Shown: positions 37,959-46,483, numbered from the stretch's first letter. The stretch is 64,000 nt of DNA from Betaproteobacteria bacterium HGW-Betaproteobacteria-9 (GCA_002842215.1 PHCC01000025.1:1-64000), one strand, 5' to 3'. Notes: generated from the letters alone by a model not told the origin. Numbers and translations: made by a program.

Positions 37959-38572
37959 GCCGGGCCGCTTCGATCCCGGTGGCGTGGCGCTGCCTGCCGT
38001 TTGAAGCGCTGCTGCCACGCACGCTGTACGCGCTGCTGAAGCTGCGCGCCGAGGTGTTTGTGGTGGAGCAGGCCTGCGCGTTCCAGGACCTGGACGGCGC
38101 AGACGCCGATTGCATGCACCTGCTCGGCGAAGCTGTGACCCCGGATGGACGGCCACAGTTGCTGGCTTACACGCGCCTCGTCCCGGCTGGCCTCAAATTC
38201 GCCGAGGCCAGCATCGGCCGCGTGGTCACCGCACCGGTCACCCGAGGCAGCGGCATGGGCCACGCGCTGATGGCCGAATCGGTGCGCATGCTGCACAGCC
38301 TGTGGGGCGTGCAGCCGATCCGCATCGGTGCGCAGGCGCACCTGGAACGTTTCTACAACGCGCACGGCTTTGTGTCCGACGACAAACCCTACATCGAAGA
38401 CGGCATCCCCCATCTGGAAATGCTCAGACCAGAAGCCCCCCTGCGCCGCTTCGCGGCTTCCCCCCCGGGGGACCACGCCCTTGGACCGGCAGAGCCGGAT
38501 CTTCGGCGTGTGCTGAATGGCTCCCCCTCAGACCCGCAGACCCTCGCCAGCCCATCAGGAGACAAGACGTGA
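37955..38572 (+). CDS. ElaA-type GNAT acetyltransferase, extended by a repeat
   Basis: An acetyltransferase of the ElaA family (WRCLPFEALLPRTLYALLKLRAEVFVVEQACAFQDLDGAD; IGRVVTAPVTRGSGMGHALMAESV is the acetyl-CoA loop; HLERFYNAHGFV). Start is TTG 37955, overlapping the GST stop in TTGA; no ATG is in a sensible place. The family normally ends near HLEML (nt 38425, about 157 residues). Here about 48 further residues (rich in Pro, Arg and Ala) are encoded by a copy of the intergenic repeat before the stop at 38570-38572. Confidence 0.82.
   Translation: MSRAASIPVAWRCLPFEALLPRTLYALLKLRAEVFVVEQACAFQDLDGADADCMHLLGEAVTPDGRPQLLAYTRLVPAGLKFAEASIGRVVTAPVTRGSGMGHALMAESVRMLHSLWGVQPIRIGAQAHLERFYNAHGFVSDDKPYIEDGIPHLEMLRPEAPLRRFAASPPGDHALGPAEPDLRRVLNGSPSDPQTLASPSGDKT
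38435..38508. repeat. GC-rich intergenic repeat, copy 6, inside the elaA-like reading frame
   Basis: CCCCCCTGCGCCGCTTCGCG then CCCCCCCGGGGG and GGACCGGCAGAGCCGGATC. It belongs to the same family as the intergenic copies but lies within the open 3' end of the acetyltransferase gene, where it is translated as PPLRRFAASPPGDHALGPAE. Confidence 0.75.
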
Positions 38573-39474
38573 TTTCAGATTTTCAAGGCAAGACCGCAGT
38601 GCTCACCGGCGCCGGCTCCGGCTTCGGGCTCGAATGCGCGCGCATCGGCGCACAGCTCGGCATGAACCTCGTGCTGGTCGATGTGCAGCCCGACGCGCTG
38701 GACGCTGCCGAGGCGGAAATGAAGGCGGCCGGTGCGCAAGTGCTCGCCAAACGCGTGGACGTGTCCAGCGCCGAGCAGATGGAAGCGCTGGCCGCCGACG
38801 TGGTGCAGCGCTTCGGCGCGCCGCATTTCGTGTTCAACAACGCGGGCGTGGGCTCGGGCGGCCTGGTCTGGGAAAACTCGGTGAAAGACTGGGAGTGGGT
38901 GCTGGGCGTGAACCTCTGGGGCGTGATCCATGGCGTGCGCCTGTTCACGCCACTGATGCTCGCCGCTGCGAAAGCCGACCCCGATTACCAAGGCCACATC
39001 GTCAACACCGCGAGCATGGCCGGTCTGCTCACGCCGCCCAACATGGGCATTTACAACGTGAGCAAACACGCGGTGGTGAGCCTCACCGAAACGCTGTACC
39101 AGGACCTCAAGCTGGTGAGCGACCAGATCAGCGCCAGCGTGTTGTGCCCCTATTTCGTGGCCACCGGCATCAGCCAGAGTCACCGCAACAAGCCGGCCGG
39201 GCTGGCCGATGAACAGCCCACGCAGAGCCAGCTGATCGGGCAGGCCATGACGGACAAGGCCGTGAGCTCGGGCAAGGTCACGGCGGCGCAGGTGGCCGAC
39301 ATGGTGTTCCATGCCATGCGCCACGACCAGTTCTACATCTACAGCCATCCCAAGGCCCTGGGCAACGCGCAGTCGCGTTTCGACGCCATCGTGGCCGGCA
39401 GCAACCCGCCCGATCCGTTTGCCGAGCGGCCCGAGATCGGCGCGGCGTTGCGCGCGCAGTTGCGCGCTGGCTGA
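38569..39474 (+). CDS. Short-chain dehydrogenase (last gene of the acyl-CoA operon)
   Basis: A 301-residue SDR with LTGAGSGFGLECARIG, NNAGVGSGG, and catalytic NTASMAGLLTPPNMGIYNVSKHAV. Start GTG 38569 overlaps the acetyltransferase stop (GTGA), after CAGGAGACAAG. C-terminal part (AQVADMVFHAMRHDQFYIYSHPKALGNAQSRFDAIVAGSNPPDPF) is typical of SDRs found with acyl-CoA genes in Burkholderiales. Confidence 0.88.
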   Translation: MISDFQGKTAVLTGAGSGFGLECARIGAQLGMNLVLVDVQPDALDAAEAEMKAAGAQVLAKRVDVSSAEQMEALAADVVQRFGAPHFVFNNAGVGSGGLVWENSVKDWEWVLGVNLWGVIHGVRLFTPLMLAAAKADPDYQGHIVNTASMAGLLTPPNMGIYNVSKHAVVSLTETLYQDLKLVSDQISASVLCPYFVATGISQSHRNKPAGLADEQPTQSQLIGQAMTDKAVSSGKVTAAQVADMVFHAMRHDQFYIYSHPKALGNAQSRFDAIVAGSNPPDPFAERPEIGAALRAQLRAG

Positions 39475-39483
39475 TCGCGGTTC

Positions 39484-39587
39484 ATACGGTTTTGCATTCA
39501 AGCGTAGAACAAGGCGGGAGCCGCAGACAGTGCTGTAGCACGGCAAGGCGAACCAACGCAGTTATGCGTTTGAATGCGAAACCGTAT
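39484..39587. repeat. Palindromic element with 21-base inverted termini
   Basis: The left end, ATACGGTTTTGCATTCAAGC, and the right end, GTTTGAATGCGAAACCGTAT, match in inverted orientation with two mismatches over 21 bases. The internal 60 bases (TGCTGTAGCACGGCAAGGCG) have no coding capacity. It resembles a short MITE/REP-like sequence and lies right after the last gene of the acyl-CoA operon. It may also fold into a transcript-ending hairpin. Confidence 0.75.
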
Positions 39588-39924
39588 CAGGCCGCTGAGG
39601 CCTGCTTCACCGCCCACCTAAGCTGCACCGGGAACCGCCGGTAGCGGCGACCCACCTGCCGGACCGTCGTCACGCACGGCGACCGGTGCCCGTCGGCGCA
39701 AGGCTGCGCGCCCGGTATGCCCCCGACTCCTCCCATGAGCGCTCGCGCGAGGCATGCGCCGCAGGCGCCTGTGCGCAAGGGGAGCACCCGTTCACCCGAG
39801 GGGCCTCAGCGCGATTTCATTGAGCAGACTCAATCGATGAAACACAAGTCACAAATAGTATCAATTTCGTCATCGGTCGCTCATGGGGAGTGGCAGATGC
39901 ATCAACCCAGACTGGAGAGTCATC
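39588..39924. other. Intergenic region upstream of the Flp pilin genes
   Basis: The first 220 bases are GC-rich with no recognisable gene; a 66-codon minus-strand frame there has no family match. The last 120 bases are AT-richer and should hold the tad promoter. An inverted repeat, ATTGAG-CAGA-CTCAAT, lies at 39819-39834, about 90 bases before the pilin start. Confidence 0.5.
39819..39834. promoter_or_regulatory. Inverted repeat upstream of the pilin gene
   Basis: ATTGAGCAGACTCAAT has exact 6-base arms and lies in the AT-rich segment before the first Flp pilin. Position is compatible with an operator; no regulator is assigned. Confidence 0.3.
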
Positions 39925-40137
39925 ATGGAAAGAGCTTTGAATGCAACCCGTCGCTTCCTGCGTGACGAAGAAGGTGTGACCGCGATTGAGTACGGGCTGA
40001 TTGCTGCGTTGATTGCTGTGGTGATCATTGGAGCGGTGAGTGCCATCGGAGGTGGCTTGGATACCACTTTTAGCAACATCGCTGCCTGCTTGGGCGATAC
40101 GAGCGCCGGTGGTACCTGCCCTATCGGCGGCGAATAA
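39925..40137 (+). CDS. flp: Flp/Fap-type pilin
   Basis: Major subunit of the Tad (type IVb) pilus. The 70-residue prepilin has a short basic leader (MERALNATRRFLRDEEG) cleaved before VTAIEYGLIAALIAVVIIGAVSAIGG, with the obligatory Glu at mature position 5 and the Flp motif. The C-terminus has two Cys (AACLGDTSAGGTCPIGGE) that could form a disulfide. The ATG at 39925 follows TGGAGAG; an upstream in-frame ATG would spoil the leader. Confidence 0.93.
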   Translation: MERALNATRRFLRDEEGVTAIEYGLIAALIAVVIIGAVSAIGGGLDTTFSNIAACLGDTSAGGTCPIGGE

Positions 40138-40203
40138 TAACTGCAGACTTGGCGGCCGGGATTGGTCTTGGCCGGTCTTGCTCAACAGACTTGGAGCTTC
40201 ATC

Positions 40204-40383
40204 GTGCTGAGACAACTAATTTCTTCGGAGGAAGGTGTGAGTGCGATCGAGTACGCCTTGCTGGGGGCTCTGATTGCCTTGGTCATCGTGGGAGCGCTGA
40301 CTGCCACTGGACATGGCAATGGGGGGCTTTGGGCACGCTGGACCAATACCTTCCTCGAAGCCATAGGAGTCGGCGGCAGCTGA
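40204..40383 (+). CDS. Second, divergent Flp-type pilin
   Basis: A 59-residue prepilin-like protein: leader MLRQLISSEEG, then VSAIEYALLGALIALVIVGALTATG with the mature Glu5. GTG 40204 is preferred because GGAG lies seven bases upstream and it yields a normal leader. The tail (HGNGGLWARWTNTFLEAIGVGGS) is unlike the first pilin and lacks Cys. It may be a minor pilin. Confidence 0.85.
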   Translation: MLRQLISSEEGVSAIEYALLGALIALVIVGALTATGHGNGGLWARWTNTFLEAIGVGGS

Positions 40384-40473
40384 GTCCTCCCTACGCGCTG
40401 AGCGACATGGTCATTCCGCCTCAGATGCCTTATCGCACACAGAAGAACAATCCTTTGTTTTTAGGGGCACCAT

Positions 40474-41073
40474 ATGACCTCCGCAGCGTCTCCCGCCCAA
40501 TGGCAAGCCGTCGTCCTGGCGCTGCTGGCTGTGCTGCTGACACTGGCCGTCTGGAACGATGCGCGGCACCGGCGCATTCCCAACACCTTGGTGCTGGTGA
40601 CCTTGCTGGCCGGTCTGCTGTTCCATGCGCTGGGGCCACAAGCCATTACCGGCGGTCTGTTTTCCAGTGAGCCAAGCGCTTTGGGTTTCTGGCACGCCCT
40701 GGGCGGTTCGCTCACCGGGCTGCTGCTGTTCCTTCCCCTGCACCTGCTGCGGATCCTGGGCGCGGGCGATGTGAAACTCTTCGCCGCCGTGGGCGCCTTC
40801 GCCGGCCCGGCCGCCACCGTGAACCTTGCCTTGTGTGTATTGCTGGCCGGCGGCCTGTTGGCCTTGGGCCACATGGTGATGGCGCGCAATGCCCGCCTGG
40901 TGATGCAGAACACGCTGGCCTCGCTGGGTCAGATGCTGCCGGGTTCGGCCGGCTCTTTTGACGCCCACACCCAGACCGCCTGGCGCATGCCCTACGCGGT
41001 GGCCATTGCGCTCGGTGTCGCGGGCTATGCCGCCTGGCGGCTCAGCGGCCACGACCCGATCCTGAACTTCTGA
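40474..41073 (+). CDS. cpaA: Prepilin peptidase of the Tad system (CpaA/TadV, A24 family)
   Basis: A 199-residue membrane aspartic protease that removes pilin leaders. Catalytic Asp residues are in WNDARHRRIPN and GAGDVKLFAAVGA, the A24 signature. About five to six hydrophobic segments. No N-methyltransferase domain, as usual for TadV. Confidence 0.92.
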   Translation: MTSAASPAQWQAVVLALLAVLLTLAVWNDARHRRIPNTLVLVTLLAGLLFHALGPQAITGGLFSSEPSALGFWHALGGSLTGLLLFLPLHLLRILGAGDVKLFAAVGAFAGPAATVNLALCVLLAGGLLALGHMVMARNARLVMQNTLASLGQMLPGSAGSFDAHTQTAWRMPYAVAIALGVAGYAAWRLSGHDPILNF

Positions 41074-41082
41074 GAGCCCGCC

Positions 41083-42438
41083 ATGCAAGAGCTTTCACTC
41101 CCTGGCGCTTCTCCACTGCTCAAGGCCGCTGTGGTCGATCCATTCGGCGATGCGGTGGATGTGGAGGGCCTGCCCGCTTCGTTCGTGACCGAGCTGGCCC
41201 TGCGCCATTTCGCGCGCAAGGGCGAACTCAAGCTCTTCGCTGTGGCGCAGTATCTGGGCCTGCCGGTGCCGGTGGTGGACCAACTGCTCGGCCAGATGCG
41301 CAGCCTGGCCCTGCTGGAAGTGCCGCGGCGCGGCACGCTGGAGGGCGACATCAGCTTTGCGCTCACCGATGCCGGCCACCGCATGGCGCGCATGGCGTTT
41401 GAGAAGTGTCAGTACGTGGGACCGGCCCCCGTGCCGTTGGCCGACTACGTGGCGCAAGTCAAGGAACAGGCCCAGCACCAGGCGCCGGTGCGCGCCGAGC
41501 GCCTGCAGCAGGTGCTCAAGGACGTGGTTCTGGTGCCCGAGCTGTTGCCCACGTTGGGCAGCGCCATGAACTCGGGCAAGGCCATTTACCTGCACGGCGA
41601 CAGCGGCACGGGCAAGACCTACCTGGCCGAGCACCTGGTGCACGCGTTGGATGGGCACATCTGGGTGCCCTACGCCCTGTATGTCGATGGCGAGGTGGTG
41701 CAGGTGTTTGACCCGATCGTGCACAAACGGGTGTCCCTGGCACCGGTGCCGGACCGCTCGCTCACCCGCGATCTGTCGGCCGATGGCCGCTGGGTGCGCA
41801 GCGAGCGGCCGGTGGTGATCGCCGGCGGCGAGCTCACGCTGGACACGCTGGACCTGGAATACGACCCCCATTCCCGCCTGCACACGGCGTCGCCCCAGTT
41901 GAAGGCCAACAACGGCATTTTTGTGGTTGACGACCTGGGGCGCCAGCGCGTGAGCCCGAGCGAGCTCATGAACCGCTGGATCGTGCCGCTCGACCGCCAT
42001 GTGGACTACCTGACGCTCAACACCGGCACCCGGTTCGCCGTGCCGTTCGATGTGCGGGTGATTTTTGCCAGCAACTGGCCGCCCGCCGACCTGGTGGACC
42101 CGGCCTTTGCCCGCCGCCTGGGCTACAAGATCCGGATCGACGCGCTCGACGCCGACCGCTACCGCAGCGTGGTGACGCAGGCCTGCGCAAGCACCGGCGT
42201 GCCCGAAGACCCGGCCGGGGTGGACTACCTGATCCACACGCTGCACCCACGCGATGGACGACCCTATTACCCGTGCATCCCGTTCGATGTGATCAGCAAG
42301 ATCGCCGACCACGGCCGCTACCTCGACCAGCCTGCCCGCATGACACCCGAAGGGCTGGAGTGGGCTTGGCGCACCTATTTTGGTGGCGAGGAACGCCAGG
42401 GCGCTGCCGGCATCCCCACGAAGAATTCTGGAGAATGA
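41083..42438 (+). CDS. AAA+ ATPase with N-terminal winged-helix-like domain, in the tad locus
   Basis: A 451-residue ATPase. Residues about 25-105 look like a winged-helix region (LALRHFARKGELKLFAVAQYLGLPVPVVDQLLGQMRSL). The AAA+ core has Walker A GDSGTGKT (172-179), Walker B IFVVDD (279-284), sensor 1 VIFASNWPP and a candidate arginine finger in PAFARRLGYKIRID. This is not one of the canonical tad ATPases (CpaF, CpaE). Similar genes are, as far as I recall, annotated only as ATPase in Burkholderiales pilus loci. It sits between cpaA and cpaB, ending one base before the cpaB start, so co-expression is certain. Role could be assembly chaperone or regulator. Confidence 0.85.
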   Translation: MQELSLPGASPLLKAAVVDPFGDAVDVEGLPASFVTELALRHFARKGELKLFAVAQYLGLPVPVVDQLLGQMRSLALLEVPRRGTLEGDISFALTDAGHRMARMAFEKCQYVGPAPVPLADYVAQVKEQAQHQAPVRAERLQQVLKDVVLVPELLPTLGSAMNSGKAIYLHGDSGTGKTYLAEHLVHALDGHIWVPYALYVDGEVVQVFDPIVHKRVSLAPVPDRSLTRDLSADGRWVRSERPVVIAGGELTLDTLDLEYDPHSRLHTASPQLKANNGIFVVDDLGRQRVSPSELMNRWIVPLDRHVDYLTLNTGTRFAVPFDVRVIFASNWPPADLVDPAFARRLGYKIRIDALDADRYRSVVTQACASTGVPEDPAGVDYLIHTLHPRDGRPYYPCIPFDVISKIADHGRYLDQPARMTPEGLEWAWRTYFGGEERQGAAGIPTKNSGE

Positions 42439-42439
42439 C

Positions 42440-43291
42440 ATGCAAAGCAAACGCGCGTTCGTGATGTTGACCCTCTCGGTGCTGGCCGGTGTGGCCGCCG
42501 TGATATTGGCCGCCCGCTGGATGGGACAGCAGGCGTCGGGCGAGCGGTCCACCGTGCTGGTGGCCACCAGCGATCTTGATCTCGGGCAGGCCATCACCGC
42601 CCAGATGCTGCAGCCGGTGGCCTGGCCGGCTGGTGCCCAGCCCGTGGGTTCGTTCAACGATGCGAAGAAGCTCGAAGGCCGCGTGGTGCGCACCAGCATC
42701 TACAAGGGCGAGCCGGTGCTGGAGCCCAAGCTGGCCCCCGAAGGCACCAAGGCGGGTCTGGACTCGATCATCAAGGCGGGGCACCGCGCCATCACCGTCA
42801 AGGTCAACGAGGTGGTGGGCGTGGCCGGCTTCCTGGCACCGGGCAGCCATGTCGATCTGCTGGTGAACATCAAGGACGACCGGGAGACCGCCATTTCGCG
42901 CGTGGTGCTGGAACGCATCATGGTGCTGGCTGTGGCCCAGGAAGCGCGGCGCCCGGATGAAACCAAGGCCCGCGTGGTCAACGCCGTCACGCTGGAGGTG
43001 ACCCCCGAGCAGGCCGAAAAGATCGACCTGGCGCGCAACGTGGGCACCTTGTCGCTGATGCTGCGCAACCAGGTGGACACGCAAGACACCACCACCACGG
43101 GCATCACCCGAAAAGACCTCTTTGGCGATGAAGCACCTGTGAGTGCTCCGGTTGCCGTTGCCGTCGTCAAGAAGGCGGCGCCGGTTCGCCGCGCCACCGC
43201 GCCGCGTCCGGTTGCGCCACGCGCCCCGGCCGAACCGGCCACCACGGTGGAGGTGATCCGTGGCACACAGAAATCTTCGTCCCAGTTCTAA
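42440..43291 (+). CDS. cpaB: Tad pilus assembly protein CpaB/RcpC
   Basis: A 283-residue protein with one N-terminal membrane anchor and the SAF domain of CpaB (VLVATSDLDLGQAITAQMLQPVAWP; LEGRVVRTSIYKGEPVLEPKL), then AGHRAITVKVNEVVGVAGFLAPGSHVDLLV. It acts in the periplasm between secretin and pilus. A basic, Pro/Ala-rich tail (KKAAPVRRATAPRPVAPRAPAEP) ends the protein. Confidence 0.93.
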   Translation: MQSKRAFVMLTLSVLAGVAAVILAARWMGQQASGERSTVLVATSDLDLGQAITAQMLQPVAWPAGAQPVGSFNDAKKLEGRVVRTSIYKGEPVLEPKLAPEGTKAGLDSIIKAGHRAITVKVNEVVGVAGFLAPGSHVDLLVNIKDDRETAISRVVLERIMVLAVAQEARRPDETKARVVNAVTLEVTPEQAEKIDLARNVGTLSLMLRNQVDTQDTTTTGITRKDLFGDEAPVSAPVAVAVVKKAAPVRRATAPRPVAPRAPAEPATTVEVIRGTQKSSSQF

Positions 43292-43301
43292 GGAAGCGAT
43301 C

Positions 43302-44858
43302 ATGAAAACACCCGTTCTGCAGGCGCTGAGCGCTTCCATCTGGGCCGCGGGCCTGCTCACCGCGACCGCCTGGGCACAAACCGCAGTGACCAAGGGCGTG
43401 ACCACCGCCAAGGTGGCCGCAGCGCCGATGTCGGTCGAGGTGGGCACCGATCTGGCCATCGTGGGCCCTTCAATGGACCTGACCATCGGCAAGTCCACCC
43501 TGCTGCGCATGCCCTCGGCCGTGTCCCGCATTTCGCTCGGCAACCCCAACGTGGCCGACGTCACGCTGATCAGCCCGACCGAGCTGTATCTGCTCGGCAA
43601 AACCTACGGTTCGACCAATCTGATCATCTGGCGCAAGAGTGCCGGCCCGACCGCCATCGACGTCAATGTGAACATCGACCACAAGCGCATGGAAGCCAAG
43701 CTGCGCGAGCTGCTGCCGAACGAAAAGGGCATCCAGGTGCGTCCGGCGGCCGACTCGGTGATCCTCACCGGGGTGGTGTCGAGCGCCGTGAAGGCCAAGG
43801 CCGCCGAAGACATTGCCGCTGCCTTTGTGCGCGATGTGAACAAGAGCCTGGTGTTGCCGGTGGTGGCGGGCGACAACCGCGCCGAGTCGGGCACCAAGCT
43901 GGCGGTCAGCAGCGGTGGTGGTGGCGCGGCAGCGGCCAACACGGCCGGAGCCAAGGTGGTCAATCTGCTGAGCATTGCCGAAGCGCAGCAGGTGATGCTG
44001 GAAGTGACCGTGGCCGAGGTGTCCAAGACCCTCATGGACAAGATGGGCGCCAACCTGGTCTTCACCCGCACCGGCGGCAGCTGGGCGTATGGCATCACGT
44101 CGGCGTTGGGCGGCGATGGCCGTGGCCTGCTCAGCGCCATCAAGAACAACGGCGATGGTGTCGAGATCGACGCCGAGAAAAGCAATGGCCTGGTGAAGAT
44201 CCTGGCCGAACCGAATCTGGTGGCCATCAGCGGCCAGGAAGCCAGCTTTCTCGCGGGCGGCAAGATCTTCATTCCGGTGGCGCGCAGCAACGAAACCACC
44301 GGCGGCACCACCATCACACTGGAAGAGAAGGAGTTTGGCGTGGGCGTGAAATTCACCCCCACGGTGCTGGAAGGCGGTCGCATCCACCTGAAGGTTTCGC
44401 CCGAGGTGTCGGAGCTGTCGCAGACCGGCACACCCTTCACCACGGTGAACGGCCAGACCGCGATCCTGCCCAGCTTCACCACCCGCCGCGCGCAGACCTC
44501 GGTGCAGCTGATGGACGGCCAGAGCCTGGCGATCGCCGGCCTGATCAAGAACAACGTGCGCCAGGCCATGGACGCGGTGCCCGGTCTGGGTGAGGTGCCG
44601 ATCCTGGGTGCGCTGTTCCGCAGCAACGAGTTTCAGGGCGACCGGAGCGAACTCATGTTTGTGATCACGCCGCGCCTGGTCAAGCCGATCGACCCGGGCT
44701 ACATCTTGCCGACCGATGGTTACAAGCCGCCCAGCCGGTCCGAGTTTTATCTCGGCAACCAGCTGGAAGGTTCGGGGCGCGCCGACGTACCCACCGATCG
44801 ACCCGCCGCCGTGCCACCCGCTCCGGCCGCCGGCGCCGGCGGCATGGAAGTGAAGTAA
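43302..44858 (+). CDS. cpaC: Tad secretin CpaC/RcpA
   Basis: Outer-membrane pore of the Flp pilus, 518 residues with signal peptide (cleaved near AWA-QTA). An N-terminal pilus-assembly domain (LTIGKSTLLRMPSAVSRISLGNPNVADVTLISPTELYLLGKTYGSTNLIIW) and BON-like region precede the secretin domain (KILAEPNLVAISGQEASFLAGGKIFIPV ... VGVKFTPTVLEGGRIHLKVSPEVSEL ... LAIAGLIKNN). Start ATG 43302 follows AAGGAAG. Confidence 0.94.
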   Translation: MKTPVLQALSASIWAAGLLTATAWAQTAVTKGVTTAKVAAAPMSVEVGTDLAIVGPSMDLTIGKSTLLRMPSAVSRISLGNPNVADVTLISPTELYLLGKTYGSTNLIIWRKSAGPTAIDVNVNIDHKRMEAKLRELLPNEKGIQVRPAADSVILTGVVSSAVKAKAAEDIAAAFVRDVNKSLVLPVVAGDNRAESGTKLAVSSGGGGAAAANTAGAKVVNLLSIAEAQQVMLEVTVAEVSKTLMDKMGANLVFTRTGGSWAYGITSALGGDGRGLLSAIKNNGDGVEIDAEKSNGLVKILAEPNLVAISGQEASFLAGGKIFIPVARSNETTGGTTITLEEKEFGVGVKFTPTVLEGGRIHLKVSPEVSELSQTGTPFTTVNGQTAILPSFTTRRAQTSVQLMDGQSLAIAGLIKNNVRQAMDAVPGLGEVPILGALFRSNEFQGDRSELMFVITPRLVKPIDPGYILPTDGYKPPSRSEFYLGNQLEGSGRADVPTDRPAAVPPAPAAGAGGMEVK

Positions 44859-44869
44859 GGAGCATCAGC

Positions 44870-45160
44870 ATGACCACCACCACCCAGTTCTTTCGCCCGG
44901 CCTTCCTGCTGGCCACCACCAGCCTGTTGGCCGCTTGCGCCAGCACCACACCGCAGCTTGACGCCGTGTTTGGCGATGCGGTGCGCGAGGCTAGAACGGC
45001 CCAGACCCTCAACCCCAAGGCCTCGGAAAACACCGATCCGGTGTTGGGTATCGACGGCAAGGCGGGCGCCGCGGCGCAGCAGCGCTACCAGGAGTCGTTC
45101 CAGGCACCGCCCAGGACCTTCGAGATCATCAACATCGGCGGCGCGATCACCGGCGATTGA
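44870..45160 (+). CDS. Small tad-locus lipoprotein
   Basis: A 96-residue protein with a lipoprotein signal peptide and lipobox LLAAC (Cys at residue 23). The mature part is short, polar and without a recognised domain (TPQLDAVFGDAVREARTAQTLNPKASENTDPVLGIDGKAGAAAQQRY). It occupies the place where other tad loci encode the lipoprotein CpaD/RcpB, which is missing here. It may be the secretin pilotin or a functional replacement; that is inference from position. Confidence 0.82.
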   Translation: MTTTTQFFRPAFLLATTSLLAACASTTPQLDAVFGDAVREARTAQTLNPKASENTDPVLGIDGKAGAAAQQRYQESFQAPPRTFEIINIGGAITGD

Positions 45161-45182
45161 GCTGATGCCCAGGGAGACCGCC

Positions 45183-46481
45183 ATGCCGTTGATTCCACGC
45201 CAGCACCCTGCCGCTCGCCGCCAGCGGGGAGCGGTGGCGATCATCCTGGGTCTGACGCTGGCGGTGCTGATCGGTTTTGCCGGCCTGGCCATCGATCTGG
45301 GTCGTTTCTTCGTGATCAAGACCGAGTTGCAGAACGCGATGGACGCTTGTGCGCTGGCGGCCGCGTCCCAGCTGAGGCCGGGGCAGAACGACCCCAACGC
45401 GTTAAATAGAGCCATTGCCTACGGGCGTGTTTTCTCGACGGGTGGCGTGGACGATGGCGCTACTGCGCCTGAGGTGGAGGGCAACGTTGGGGCAATCAAG
45501 AACCGGGCCAATTTCCAGAGCACGGTGATCGATATCGCGGCCAGCCAGATCACCTTTTCGGCGACTTTGGGCGGTACGTATGAAGAGGGTGGTTCGGCCG
45601 ACCACAACACCGCCGCCTTTGCGAAGTGCAGCTTTCCGCTGACGGGGCTGCCCATCTTTTTTATGCGGGTGCTCAATCCGGTGTTGGACACGCAGACCGT
45701 TTCGGCCATGGCGGCCGCCACACTGGCGCCGTCTTCTTCGGCCTGTTTGATCCCGGTGGCTGTGTGCAAGAAGACCAACGGTGCCAATTTTGGCATCACG
45801 GTGGGCGAGTGGATGCCGGCCCACTCCAAGTACGGGACCGGCAATTTCGGTTGGATAGATTTTGACCCGCCGAAACAAAAAGGTCTCAAAGCCTCTCTGG
45901 CTGGCTCGGGGCAGTGCAGTGCCCAGCTTGGTGATGAGGTGGGTACACAGGGTGTCAATGACGTTACCTTCTCCTACTGGAATGCGCGCTTTGGTCTGTA
46001 TCGATCAGGCGGACCGACGATGGCAGAGGCAGCACCCGACTTCACTGGCTACAGCTACGCCGATGCCAAATGGAATCCAGAATCCGGTAGCGCCCAGTTG
46101 CCGAGAACTCACGGTGCGGGAGGTGCGTCGGCGTTTGCCGACTACCAGAGCAAAGCGGCAGCTTTTGTGGCCTTCCAGGGCAATCCGCCAAATCCCTATG
46201 ACGATCCGCTTTCGGTCAACAGCCATCAAGTGAATGGGCGCATCAAGCGTGTGGCAGTGGCGCCCGTGGTGGACTGTGATGAATGGGCGAACGGCAACGG
46301 CAACGCCCAGCCCGCCATCGAAGGCTACGCCTGTGTGTTGATGCTTAACCCGGTCTTTGACCAAAACAAGGAAGCAGCGGTGCTCGAATTCCTTGGCCTG
46401 AGCACGACAGTGGGCAGTCCCTGTGCCACCAATGGCGAACCCGGCACCTTCGGGCCGCTCGTTCCTCAACTGGTGCAGTGA
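45183..46481 (+). CDS. TadG-like pilus assembly protein
   Basis: A 432-residue protein opening with the TadG/TadE-type hydrophobic segment RQRGAVAIILGLTLAVLIGFAGLAIDLGRFFVIKTELQNAMDACALAAASQL. The rest is a periplasmic domain with many Cys. ATG 45183 is preferred after CAGGGAGA; ATG 45165 is the alternative. The distal half (about 45780-46480) has less biased codon use than its neighbours. No von Willebrand A motif is obvious, so this is TadG-like by N-terminus only. Confidence 0.85.
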   Translation: MPLIPRQHPAARRQRGAVAIILGLTLAVLIGFAGLAIDLGRFFVIKTELQNAMDACALAAASQLRPGQNDPNALNRAIAYGRVFSTGGVDDGATAPEVEGNVGAIKNRANFQSTVIDIAASQITFSATLGGTYEEGGSADHNTAAFAKCSFPLTGLPIFFMRVLNPVLDTQTVSAMAAATLAPSSSACLIPVAVCKKTNGANFGITVGEWMPAHSKYGTGNFGWIDFDPPKQKGLKASLAGSGQCSAQLGDEVGTQGVNDVTFSYWNARFGLYRSGGPTMAEAAPDFTGYSYADAKWNPESGSAQLPRTHGAGGASAFADYQSKAAAFVAFQGNPPNPYDDPLSVNSHQVNGRIKRVAVAPVVDCDEWANGNGNAQPAIEGYACVLMLNPVFDQNKEAAVLEFLGLSTTVGSPCATNGEPGTFGPLVPQLVQ

Positions 46482-46483
46482 CT

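Noticed and set aside
39587..39787. A 66-codon minus-strand open frame near the palindromic element
   Set aside because: Its end lies inside the palindromic repeat and nothing in it resembles a known family; kept as intergenic.
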